Shown here in pieces: positions 1 through 6,853 of a stretch of DNA of 12,388 nt. The notes under the pieces were generated by a model, which was not told the DNA's origin, did not search any database, and saw only the letters and a list, made by a program, of their open reading frames with translations. The DNA is from Planctomycetota bacterium (lineage in GTDB: Bacteria; Planctomycetota; Planctomycetia; Planctomycetales; Planctomycetaceae). Every line of letters begins with the position of its first letter. Within the stretch, counting starts at the first letter, position 1. Where the stretch lies: the NCBI GenBank assembly GCA_023429275.1, contig JAEYWB010000720.1, positions 1 to 12,388 of the forward strand. Direction: 5' to 3'. The translations under genes and the position numbers were made by a program.

Positions 1-1139
1 GTCGAGGCCCGCACCGACTCGACCCCTTCGAGACCGGCCTGGAACTCTTCGACGAACGCCTCGTCCGCCGCTGGATCGTGAAACGGCTGTCCCGCCGCAT
101 CGAGCGCCGAGACCCCCCTGGCAGGAATCAGCACCGCGACAGGGGACTCGGCGTGGACGAGCTTCCCGGCGATCCACCGCGCGCACTGGCGATTCTCGTC
201 CGGAGTCGTCCGCATCAGCGTCACTTGCGAGTTGTGTCGATGAAGCCGCCGCTCGCGAAACTGCGGAGGAACTGTCTCGGGCGCTCCGAAGTTCACCATG
301 TCGAGCGCTCCCAGGCTCATGACATAGGGGACGCCCGCCCACAGGATCGCTTCGAATCGCTTCGGGCCGGCAGGGAAGACGCCGCCGACGACCTCATCGG
401 CCACTTCCGTCGTGGTGACGTCGAGCACTCCCTTGATCATTCCCGACTCGACCAGCTTTTCCATCGTCCGGCCGCCGGTTCCGGTCGCGTGAAAGACGAG
501 GCAATCGAAGCCGCGGCTCTCGAGTGCGGTCCGGACAGCGGTGACGCACGGAGTGGTGACGCCGAACATCGTCATTCCGACGATCGGCCGGGGCTCCGCC
601 TGCGGCGGCTTGTAGAGGACCATGCCGGCGATGGCGTGCGCGGCGTTCGAGAGGATGCGGGTCGAAACGGCGTTGATGCCGGCGACGTCGACCACCGCGG
701 GCATCATCGTGATGTCGCTGCAGTCGAGATACGGGGCGACGTTTCCGCTGGCGATCGTCGAGACCATCAGCTTCGGAAGACCGACGGGGAGCGCCCGCAT
801 GGCCCGCGTGATGAGGGCCGTCCCGCCGCTTCCGCCGATCCCGATGACTCCGTCGAATCCCGAGTCCGCGAGCTCCGCCACGAGGAACTCGGTCAGTGCC
901 TCGCTCATCGCGTCCACCGCTTCTCCCCGATCGCTCGCTCGCAGGATGACCTCCGCCCCCCGCGGATGCCGCGCGGCGACCCTGGAGCGATCGATCGTCG
1001 GAGCCACGGTGGGAGGCTGCTGCGTCCCGACATCGACCGTGACGGCCCGGACACCTGCTTTCTCCAGCTCGGCGGCCACGAAGGCGATCTCTTCACCCTT
1101 CGTGTCCATGGTGGCGATGGCGATAACTTTGGGACGCAT
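1..1139 (-). CDS. Tm-1-like ATP-binding protein (UPF0261 family), C-terminus cut by window edge
   Basis: The reading frame is open from the ATG at 1139 to the left edge (379 codons, no stop), so only the last part of a protein of roughly 400 residues is missing. It begins MRPKVIAIATMDTKGEE, a typical UPF0261 start. It has a glycine-rich loop GIGGSGGTAL (residues 100-109), then STIASGNVAPY (128-138), a central MTMFGVTTPCV (189-199), FHATGTGGRTMEKL (216-229), GVLDVTTTEVADEV (237-250) and GALDMVNFGAPETVP (277-291). These are hallmarks of the family (COG5441) that also forms the N-terminal ATP-binding half of plant Tm-1. The biochemical role in bacteria is unsettled. It lies 51 bp downstream of the DUF1559 gene on the same strand, so it is probably co-transcribed. 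No clear Shine-Dalgarno precedes the start. The divergent regulator carries the partner TIM-barrel domain. Family call sure, function unknown. Confidence 0.9.
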   Translation of the reverse strand, partial: MRPKVIAIATMDTKGEEIAFVAAELEKAGVRAVTVDVGTQQPPTVAPTIDRSRVAARHPRGAEVILRASDRGEAVDAMSEALTEFLVAELADSGFDGVIGIGGSGGTALITRAMRALPVGLPKLMVSTIASGNVAPYLDCSDITMMPAVVDVAGINAVSTRILSNAAHAIAGMVLYKPPQAEPRPIVGMTMFGVTTPCVTAVRTALESRGFDCLVFHATGTGGRTMEKLVESGMIKGVLDVTTTEVADEVVGGVFPAGPKRFEAILWAGVPYVMSLGALDMVNFGAPETVPPQFRERRLHRHNSQVTLMRTTPDENRQCARWIAGKLVHAESPVAVLIPARGVSALDAAGQPFHDPAADEAFVEEFQAGLEGVESVRAS

Positions 1140-1190
1140 TGGGCTCAGACCGAGGGGAATACGGACCAGTAGAAACGGGTGGCGGCCAGG

Positions 1191-2168
1191 CTATTCATTC
1201 GACACGAGCTCCTTCCCGCGGGTGCTGGAGAGCGCCCGCCAGACGCCGACATCGATCGTATCGCTGTAGAACTTCCCTGCTCCGTCGCACATCACGGCCT
1301 GGACGCCGCCGACATGCTTGCTGCGGGCGGCATGGACGGGATCGGCCAGTCCCGCGGAGGGGGTGCAGCCCGGAATCCCGTTCAGGTCCGCGGCGGCCGC
1401 GGGGCAGTAGTACACGCGATCGAAGACGGTCGAGTTGGGAGTCGTATACCCCTCGAACGCCTGTCCCCCTCCAGCCAGCATCGTATCCGAAAGCGAGCCT
1501 CCCCAGGGATCGAAGATGACCGTAATGACCTCGGCGACCATCAGCGTGTTGCTCACGCCGTCGTTGATGTCGGCGAACCGGGCACTTCCCCGAGGGGCAA
1601 ACGGGGCTCCCAGGAAGTTCACGGTCCCGATGGCGGCCTGGCCGTAGTTCGTGTTCCCGTAGTTCACGGCGTAGTTGTACCGCCAGCGGGCGAAGCCGTT
1701 GCTCGTGAATTCATTCCGCCGCGCACCGTCGCTCGGGCAGGCGAGCGTCGGGATCAGGGCCCTGGCGGCCTCGCGGTTGACCGTTCCGCTGAAGCCGAAC
1801 CGGAAGTCGTACCGGTTGTAAACCGCCGCCTGGTCGATGTAGGGAAGAATCATCGGCACCCAGGAGGAGTCCTGCCACCACTGGTTCGTGAGTCCCGGCG
1901 GAATCGAGCCTTCGCGATTGAACGTGTCGGCGCTCGAGCGGACGCTGCCGGGGGGGAGCTGACCGAGAGCCTCGTGGTAGTTGTGCATCGCCACGCCGAG
2001 CTGCTTCAGATGGTTGAGGCAGTGCGAACGCCTCGCCGCCTCGCGTGCCTGCTGGACGGCGGGAAGGAGGATCGCCACGAGGACGGCGATGATCGCGATG
2101 ACGACGAGCAGCTCGATGAGGGTGAATCCCCTTTGGGGGACGCGGCGGGACCAGACGTTCGTGCGCAT
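1191..2168 (-). CDS. DUF1559 domain protein with prepilin-type N-terminus
   Basis: 325 aa. After a short basic leader ([14 protein letters not shown]) comes a prepilin peptidase site G14/FTLIE with Glu at +5. A hydrophobic helix follows (about residues 15-37), leading into the family signature [23 protein letters not shown] and the downstream [12 protein letters not shown]. Near the C-terminus the H-X9-DG motif is intact (His285, Asp295-Gly296), followed by the usual [19 protein letters not shown] tail. The length is normal for the family. Such proteins are hugely expanded in Planctomycetes and are presumed to be envelope or extracellular pseudopilin-like proteins of unknown function. The gene lies 63 bp downstream of the lipoprotein gene and 51 bp upstream of the Tm-1-like gene, all leftward, suggesting one operon. 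The ATG at 2168 has no obvious Shine-Dalgarno but fits the leader. Confidence 0.95.
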   Translation of the reverse strand: MRTNVWSRRVPQRGFTLIELLVVIAIIAVLVAILLPAVQQAREAARRSHCLNHLKQLGVAMHNYHEALGQLPPGSVRSSADTFNREGSIPPGLTNQWWQDSSWVPMILPYIDQAAVYNRYDFRFGFSGTVNREAARALIPTLACPSDGARRNEFTSNGFARWRYNYAVNYGNTNYGQAAIGTVNFLGAPFAPRGSARFADINDGVSNTLMVAEVITVIFDPWGGSLSDTMLAGGGQAFEGYTTPNSTVFDRVYYCPAAAADLNGIPGCTPSAGLADPVHAARSKHVGGVQAVMCDGAGKFYSDTIDVGVWRALSSTRGKELVSNE

Positions 2169-2231
2169 CGGTGAGGTCCAGTGGAAGTGATTGGGGAGTG
2201 GAATCGGGAGTGACGGCCGGAGGGGCGTCGA

Positions 2232-2609
2232 CTAGTTGCCGATGTCGAGCTCCCCGTTGTCTGTCACTGTGGTGAGCAGTCCGTTTCGGAACTTGACGGG
2301 AAGGGGGGCCACGGAGACGGCCGGCTTCGCGGCATCGGTGGAGGTGGCGGGCTCCCCGCTCTCTGTCGCTGGCTGCACAAACACCCGGTGGCGACCCCGG
2401 GCGACCTTCAAAACCGAGTACCGGCCGTCGACGATCTCACCCCCGACAGCGGCCCCTTTCGTCCCTGGCTCAGGGATGAAAGAGATGGTTCCGCGCGAGA
2501 TCGGCTTGCCATCGAGGACGACCGCCCCCTGCAGGTCAACGGTCGACGACGGAGTCGCCGAGCCGCAACCGGCCAGCAGGACAAAGAGGAGCATGTGGAA
2601 ACGGGCCAT
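2232..2609 (-). CDS. Small lipoprotein with carboxypeptidase regulatory-like fold
   Basis: 125 aa. The frame stays open further upstream (to 2861), but the ATG at 2609 is preferred. It gives a clean lipoprotein signal, MARFHMLLFVLLAGC, with lipobox LAGC and Cys15, and it is preceded by AGAAGG (2617-2622 on the minus strand) with 7 nt spacing. The mature part (VDLQGAVVLDGKPISRGTIS, then FIPEPGTKGAA, GGEIVDGRYSV, GRHRVFVQP) has the cadence of the beta-sandwich 'carboxypeptidase regulatory-like' proteins that planctomycetes commonly encode next to DUF1559 genes. It should be an envelope-anchored structural or accessory protein rather than an enzyme; no catalytic residues are apparent. It is first in the leftward operon and divergent from the sigma-54 activator across a 240-bp gap. 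Confidence 0.85.
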   Translation of the reverse strand: MARFHMLLFVLLAGCGSATPSSTVDLQGAVVLDGKPISRGTISFIPEPGTKGAAVGGEIVDGRYSVLKVARGRHRVFVQPATESGEPATSTDAAKPAVSVAPLPVKFRNGLLTTVTDNGELDIGN

Positions 2610-2687
2610 GACGAGGCCTTCTGAAAGAAACAGCTCCGTCGGCATCTGTATCGCCTCAACCCGCTGAGGAGCCAGGGAGACGCCTAC

Positions 2688-2703
2688 GCACAAGCGATAC
2701 CAA
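2688..2703 (-). promoter_or_regulatory. Candidate sigma-54 (-24/-12) promoter for the leftward operon
   Basis: On the minus strand TTGGTATCGCTTGTGC has GG (2701-2700) and GC (2689-2688) exactly 10 nt apart, the invariant geometry of sigma-54 promoters, with TTGG matching the -24 element. The -12 element (TGTGC rather than TTGC) is poor. It would start transcription near 2677, about 70 nt before the lipoprotein start. The divergent gene encodes a GAFTGA-containing sigma-54 activator, which is the reason to look here. GG-N10-GC recurs by chance in GC-rich DNA, including elsewhere in this gap, so this is only a candidate. Confidence 0.25.
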
Positions 2704-2796
2704 CCAGCGATTTTCCATCGTGTGTTCTCTGCAACATGAACTGCAAGAAGAACTTGCGAAAACGAAATTGCGTCGCGGCGATTTCGAGGCGCTCCC

Positions 2797-2857
2797 TCAG
2801 TCCTGTTACCTGTTACCCGCCACCTTGTGTACGAAGCGCTTCTGGTAACATGAAACA
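2797..2857. repeat. Short 7-bp-period repeats and palindromes in the divergent promoter region
   Basis: TGTTACC occurs twice in perfect tandem (2804-2810, 2811-2817), flanked by looser heptamers sharing the CC ending (TCAGTCC at 2797, CGCCACC at 2818). The inverted copy GGTAACA lies at 2844-2850, followed by TGAAACA. Between them is a perfect 10-bp palindrome GAAGCGCTTC (2833-2842). The block lies about 100-150 bp upstream of the candidate -24/-12 site, the usual distance for enhancer sites bound by sigma-54 activators. It could equally be one more member of the 7-bp intergenic repeats seen elsewhere in the window. Confidence 0.55.
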
Positions 2858-4595
2858 TCACTCCATGTTCGCAACAGATCCCTCCAGACTGCTCATCGCC
2901 GTGGCGGCCGGATCCGGGCAGATCGCCCGCGTCGCTATCGATGCGGGTGCGGACCTGCTGCTCGTGCTGAACGCGGGGCGGTACCGCTCGCTCGGAACCG
3001 GCTCGCTGGCATCATTCCTTCCCTACGGCAACGCCAATCAGCAGACGGTCGATCTGCTCCACGACATCCTGCCGGTCGGCCGCCAGGTTCCGGTTGTGGC
3101 AGGGGTGTTCGGGACGGACCCCGAGATCGTTCTCGACGAACATCTCGACCGGTTGCGTGAGCTCGGAGTGGCGGGCGTGACCAACTGGCCGTCCCTCGGC
3201 TTCGTCGACGGCCGCTTCCGCCTCGCCCTCGAAGAGGAGGGGATCACCCCGGCGAGCGAAGTCGCGATGCTCGCTGCCGCCCGGGCCCGGGGGCTGGGGA
3301 CGATCGCCTTCGTTCATACGGAAGAAGACGCCGCCCTGTTCGCTCCGGTGAGCGACGGCATGATCCTGAATATCGGGCTGACCCACGAGATCGACAGCCG
3401 CCAGGACCATCGCGATCAGATCCAGTCGGGCATCTCGCGACTCTCCGCAATGCGGGCCGCGGCCCGGCGGATCAACCCGGGTGTCTTCTGCCTGATGTTC
3501 GGAGGAATCGTCACAACGGCGCAGGACTTCGAATCGGTCCTCGTTCGCTGCGACATCGACGGATTCGCTGGCGGATCCGTCTTCGAGCGACTGCCGATCC
3601 AGCCCGCCGTCGAGGCGACGATCCGGCAGTTCCGGTATGTCGCCCGGCACGGTCCGGCGGGGGCCGCGACCGCGAACGAGGGGCCGCTCGTCGGCGAAAC
3701 GCCGGTGATGCGGGAGCTTCGGAGCCGGATCGCACGGATCGCCCCGTTCGACGTCAACGTCTGCATCGAGGGAGAGACCGGAACCGGCAAGGAGCTTGTC
3801 GCGGCCGAGATCCATCGCCTGAGCCCGCGCCGCGAAGCCCCCTTCATCACGCTCAACTGCGGCACGATGACCGACTCTCTCCTCGAGAGCGAGCTGTTCG
3901 GCTACGAGAAGGGAGCCTTCACCGGGGCGGACCGCCGCCACGCCGGCAAGTTCGAGCGAGCCCACGGCGGAACGCTGTTCCTCGACGAAGTGGCCGACCT
4001 GACCCCGCGCGCCCAGGTCGCGCTGCTGCGGGCGATTCAACAGGGAGAGGTGCTGCGGATCGGCAGCGAGAAGCCGCTTCACGTCGACGTCCGAATCGTC
4101 ACCGCCACCCACGTCGATCTTCGCAAGCGGGTCGACGACGGACTCTTTCGAGCGGACCTTTACTTCCGCCTGAACCAGATGCCGCTGCGCGTCCCCCCGC
4201 TTTGGGAGCGGCTCGACGATCTGGGCCGGCTGACGAAAACGATCCTGGCGCGGCTCGCGCCCCGGGTCGGCCGGCCGCTGACCGGTATCACGTCAGCCTT
4301 TGAGCGGCGGCTTCGCACCTATTCGTGGCCCGGCAATGTGAGAGAGCTGGAGTTCGTCCTCTGCCGTGCGGCGATCCTGGAGGATGGCCCGGTCCTCAAG
4401 GGGACGACGATCGAGTTCAGTTCCGTCGCCCCGTCATCGACTCGGAGCATCGCCAGCGAGGAGCCTCCCGCTACGGAAAAGACCAACCGCGAACGAGCGG
4501 AGGAGGCGCTCGAGCGGGCGAAGGGAAACAAGACCCAGGCCGCACTCGAGCTCGGCGTCTCGCGAAAAACCCTCTACGCGTGGCTGCGCGAGTAG
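2850..4595 (+). CDS. Sigma-54-dependent transcriptional activator with N-terminal PEP-hydrolase-like TIM barrel
   Basis: 581 aa from the ATG at 2850. The ATG at 2865 is an equally possible start, as neither has a Shine-Dalgarno; the frame is open back to 2736 but that part has no domain character. Residues about 12-265 match the 'phosphoenolpyruvate hydrolase-like' TIM barrel (COG5564/PF09370): [62 protein letters not shown]. Next comes a complete AAA+ sigma-54 interaction module: Walker A GETGTGKE (308-315), GAFTGA loop (355-360), Walker B GGTLFLDE (373-380), [10 protein letters not shown] (433-442), WPGNVRELE (493-501). A Fis-type HTH ends it (about 545-581, [20 protein letters not shown]). 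There is no receiver or PAS domain, so the TIM barrel is presumably the ligand-sensing input. It is divergent from the lipoprotein/DUF1559/Tm-1-like operon, its likely target. It ends 64 bp from the convergent desaturase-like gene, with no convincing terminator between. Confidence 0.93.
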   Translation: MKHHSMFATDPSRLLIAVAAGSGQIARVAIDAGADLLLVLNAGRYRSLGTGSLASFLPYGNANQQTVDLLHDILPVGRQVPVVAGVFGTDPEIVLDEHLDRLRELGVAGVTNWPSLGFVDGRFRLALEEEGITPASEVAMLAAARARGLGTIAFVHTEEDAALFAPVSDGMILNIGLTHEIDSRQDHRDQIQSGISRLSAMRAAARRINPGVFCLMFGGIVTTAQDFESVLVRCDIDGFAGGSVFERLPIQPAVEATIRQFRYVARHGPAGAATANEGPLVGETPVMRELRSRIARIAPFDVNVCIEGETGTGKELVAAEIHRLSPRREAPFITLNCGTMTDSLLESELFGYEKGAFTGADRRHAGKFERAHGGTLFLDEVADLTPRAQVALLRAIQQGEVLRIGSEKPLHVDVRIVTATHVDLRKRVDDGLFRADLYFRLNQMPLRVPPLWERLDDLGRLTKTILARLAPRVGRPLTGITSAFERRLRTYSWPGNVRELEFVLCRAAILEDGPVLKGTTIEFSSVAPSSTRSIASEEPPATEKTNRERAEEALERAKGNKTQAALELGVSRKTLYAWLRE

Positions 4596-4659
4596 GCCGC
4601 ACCACGCCATGGATGCCGCAGACGCTCGCGTCAGTCCACCCGCCGATTGAACGGCCGCC

Positions 4660-6087
4660 TTACGCCGTCGCGGCGGCGGGGGTCAGGAACTTGTCGACCT
4701 CGTTCGAGACGATCACGCCGTAGTTCACCGCACCGAGCCAGCCGGACATGATGATTCCGACCGAGCCGGCGTGGAACAGGCCGCCGACCTGCTGCGGCAG
4801 CTCCTGCGAGACCTTGAGGCCTTCGAACTTCGTTCCGAACGATGCTCCGGCCAGGTGGCGCGTGTAGTGCTCGAACGTCCGCGGCGTCGAAGCCTCGATC
4901 CAGTCGAGGTTCTCGCGGACATTCGGGATGTACCGCTCGAGGCAGTCGAGCGTTGTTTCGCACAGGTCCTTCTTGTCCGCCTCGTACTGCTCTTCGGAGA
5001 GGTGAGCCCAGTCGCTGTAGTTGGCGTTCGTCGAGGAAACGATCAGCCAGCGGTCGGAGCCGGGCCGGGTGTCCGGATAGTAGAAGGAGAATGTCCGGCT
5101 GCTGACCTCCTTGCTGAGCATCGCCTGGATGTCGAAGCCGCTCCGGTCGGAGTGGAACAGCAGGTCCCCCTGGTAGTCGAAGCCGACGCCCGGCTTGAGC
5201 GCGATGTAGACCTGGCAGCTCGAATTGTTGAGCCGCACCGCCTTCGCTTCTTCGACGTAGGCCGGATCGAGGTTCTCGGGGCCGACGAGGTTCAGCACCG
5301 TCGACTTGATGTTGGCGTTCGACATGATCGCCCCGCAGGTGATCCGCCGGCCGTTCACCCAGACCGCCGAGACGCGGCGGTCGGGCGTCACCTCGATCCG
5401 CTCGACGAGCGAGCGGATCCGGATGTCGACGCCGTTCTTCTCCATCTCGGCCCGCATCAGCTCGATGAGGCGGTCGGTCCCTCCCTGGAAGGTGTAGACC
5501 CCCTTGCTCATGAAGTTCGAGAAGACGATGCCGTAGGTGATGGCGGGGTCTTCGAGGGTCGAGCCGTTCGCATAGGTGATCGGCTCCATCAGCAGGCGGA
5601 CGACGTCGCTCCGGCCGGGGAAGAACCGCTCGAACAGCTCGCCGGTCGTCGTCTTCTGGTCGTCATAGAAGTTCATCTGCCGCGCGGTGTCGAAGAAGCT
5701 CTGCACCGTTTCGGGCGCGATCCCGAACTTCTCGATCAGCAGCCGGGTGAAGTCCTCGCGGTTGAACGTCGTCGTCAGGGAGAACTGGGGGTTCTCGAAC
5801 CGGACCCCCTTGAGCTGGACGATCGAATCGGCGATCTCCTGCGTCCAGTACTTGCGGCAGGACTTGATCATCCCGACCGGAAAGCCGTGGAGCGAGATGT
5901 CGAAGATGTGGCCGCCGCGGCGCTTGAACCAGGTCGCCATGCCGCCGAGCTGGTAGTGGTGCTCGAGCAACAGCACCGAGCGTCCGGCGCGAGCCAGGAT
6001 GTTGGCGCTCGTCAGCCCCGCCAGCCCGCTTCCGATCACGATAACGTCGTAGTGGTCCTTGACGCCGTGAAGAAAATCCTTCGACAT
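4660..6087 (-). CDS. Phytoene desaturase-like FAD-dependent oxidoreductase
   Basis: 475 aa. The N-terminus has a Rossmann FAD-binding site: [20 protein letters not shown] with GSGLAG at residues 19-24, the acidic ribose-binding Glu42 and the GG pair at 48-49. The C-terminus has the matching flavin-contacting segment [20 protein letters not shown] (436-455), as in the CrtI/CrtN/retinol-saturase group (COG1233). Length is normal. Such enzymes desaturate, saturate or isomerise polyene lipids, but the substrate cannot be read from sequence and no other carotenoid or terpenoid gene is in the window, so a specific crt name is not justified. It is leftward and convergent with the regulator. The ATG at 6087 has only a weak upstream CAGG, and a GC-only hairpin sits 18 nt before it. 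Confidence 0.88.
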   Translation of the reverse strand: MSKDFLHGVKDHYDVIVIGSGLAGLTSANILARAGRSVLLLEHHYQLGGMATWFKRRGGHIFDISLHGFPVGMIKSCRKYWTQEIADSIVQLKGVRFENPQFSLTTTFNREDFTRLLIEKFGIAPETVQSFFDTARQMNFYDDQKTTTGELFERFFPGRSDVVRLLMEPITYANGSTLEDPAITYGIVFSNFMSKGVYTFQGGTDRLIELMRAEMEKNGVDIRIRSLVERIEVTPDRRVSAVWVNGRRITCGAIMSNANIKSTVLNLVGPENLDPAYVEEAKAVRLNNSSCQVYIALKPGVGFDYQGDLLFHSDRSGFDIQAMLSKEVSSRTFSFYYPDTRPGSDRWLIVSSTNANYSDWAHLSEEQYEADKKDLCETTLDCLERYIPNVRENLDWIEASTPRTFEHYTRHLAGASFGTKFEGLKVSQELPQQVGGLFHAGSVGIIMSGWLGAVNYGVIVSNEVDKFLTPAAATA

Positions 6088-6105
6088 GCCTGCGTAGTCC
6101 CTGCC

Positions 6106-6120
6106 CCCCCTGACCGGGGG
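6106..6120 (-). other. GC-only hairpin in the leader of the desaturase-like gene
   Basis: CCCCC (6106-6110) and GGGGG (6116-6120) can pair around a 5-nt loop, ending 18 nt before the start codon at 6087. A further inverted pair TCCTGT/ACAGGA (6121-6126, 6140-6145) lies directly upstream. It could affect translation initiation; no known riboswitch or leader family is recognised. Confidence 0.35.
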
Positions 6121-6252
6121 TCCTGTCGCGTGAAACCAAACAGGAAATCTTAGAGGCGCGGACCGGATTTGCCAGCGGCGGCAAAGCAGCCTTCTCGCTC
6201 CGGGGGCATCTGCTCAAGGGTGGTCCGTCGAACTTTTCATGCCCAGAGCAAA

Positions 6253-6317
6253 CAGCATTCAGCCGTCAGCATTCAGCCGTCAGCATCACGCTGAGAGCTG
6301 ATTGCTGACCGCTCAGC
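6253..6317. repeat. Inverted arrays of 7-bp repeats forming a long hairpin
   Basis: The left arm is five heptamers in a row, CAGCATT and CAGCCGT alternating and ending CAGCATC (6253-6287). After two bases the right arm is four heptamers in the opposite sense: GCTGAGA, GCTGATT, GCTGACC, GCTCAGC (6290-6317). Pairing 6261-6284 with 6290-6313 gives 20 of 24 pairs around a 5-nt ATCAC loop. It lies between two divergent genes, so it is not a simple terminator. It looks like a repetitive intergenic element. Confidence 0.85.
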
Positions 6318-6393
6318 GACGTTCTGCCACCACCGAGCGGGTGCACCCTCTCGCTCCCGCGGGAGGAGCGAGCTATCATCGACGATCCTCGAA

Positions 6394-6424
6394 AATCCAG
6401 CCTGCCCGTAGAATCCAGCCTGCC
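6394..6424 (+). repeat. 13-bp direct repeat
   Basis: AATCCAGCCTGCC occurs at 6394-6406 and again at 6412-6424, separated by 5 nt (period 18). No associated gene or known site; role unknown. Confidence 0.7.
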
Positions 6425-6777
6425 AGGAGGCGGGGTGTCCCGTTGCTCGACGTGCGGAGCCGGATGGCCACGAACGTTGAAGTCCCGTCTCGTCTCTTCA
6501 GATTCGCCGAGTTCCTGAATGCGAGGTTGCGGCTCCGTCAGGTTCCGCAGTCAGAGCTGGCAGCCGACTCCGCACGCTCGTCTGCCGGATTGGTTGTTGT
6601 GACGTAACGCTCCAGACAGCTGTCATGGCCCCGTCCTCTGGAGATTGTCCGGCGAACTCTGCCCGGCCCCTTTGGGATGACGTAGAATCGTTCGCACGCG
6701 ACGGATTTGCCTGGAAAGCATCGGATCAGTCATCGTCAATGGTTGCACGGCGTCGCGCGAGTCGCCACGATATTTGC

Positions 6778-6791
6778 ACTGACCGGTCAGT
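6778..6791. promoter_or_regulatory. TetR/AcrR-type operator palindrome upstream of the efflux operon
   Basis: ACTGACCGGTCAGT is a perfect 14-bp palindrome with the TGACCGGTCA core common in operators of TetR-family repressors of RND efflux genes. It lies 44-62 bp before the possible start codons of the membrane fusion gene (6836, 6839, 6854), next to AT-rich stretches (TATTTG before it, CATATTGT after it) that could be promoter elements. This position also argues against a start upstream of it. No TetR gene is in the window, so the repressor would be encoded elsewhere. Confidence 0.6.
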
Positions 6792-6853
6792 CATATTGTC
6801 CGTTCTTACTGGTCCCGTTGGCTTTGTGTCGGGTGATGATGTCCGCGCTTCTT

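Larger units (their letters stand above)
6088..6853. other. Long intergenic region between the divergent desaturase-like and efflux genes
   Basis: No convincing coding sequence is seen here. The open frames at 6302-6607 and 6625-7002 have no recognisable domain, a shuffled composition and no ribosome binding site. The region holds leader hairpins of the leftward gene, an inverted repeat TTTGCC/GGCAAA (6168-6173, 6180-6185), the heptamer hairpin at 6253-6317, a 13-bp direct repeat at 6394-6424, and a TetR-type palindrome at 6778-6791. From about 6430 to 6770 I see no feature I can name. Confidence 0.6.

Noticed and set aside
78..1172. 364-codon plus-strand open frame
   Set aside because: Antisense of the Tm-1-like gene, which shows strong family motifs although it lacks a stop inside the window.
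1179..2174. 331-codon plus-strand open frame
   Set aside because: Antisense of the DUF1559 gene; no recognisable domain.
2610..2861. Longer N-terminus for the lipoprotein gene
   Set aside because: It would bury the lipoprotein signal peptide about 85 residues in and run through the divergent promoter region.
3012..4112. 366-codon minus-strand open frame inside the activator gene
   Set aside because: Antisense of a protein with clear TIM-barrel and AAA+ motifs; its own translation has none.
4596..4659. Bidirectional terminator between convergent genes
   Set aside because: Only a weak GCCGCC/GGCGGC pairing reaching into the desaturase-like gene, with no T-run on either side.
4771..6153. 460-codon plus-strand open frame opposite the desaturase-like gene
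   Set aside because: Antisense shadow with biased charged composition and no motif; the minus strand carries a complete FAD enzyme.
6707..6853. Earlier start for the membrane fusion protein
   Set aside because: It would include the 14-bp operator palindrome and place the lipobox 75 residues in.
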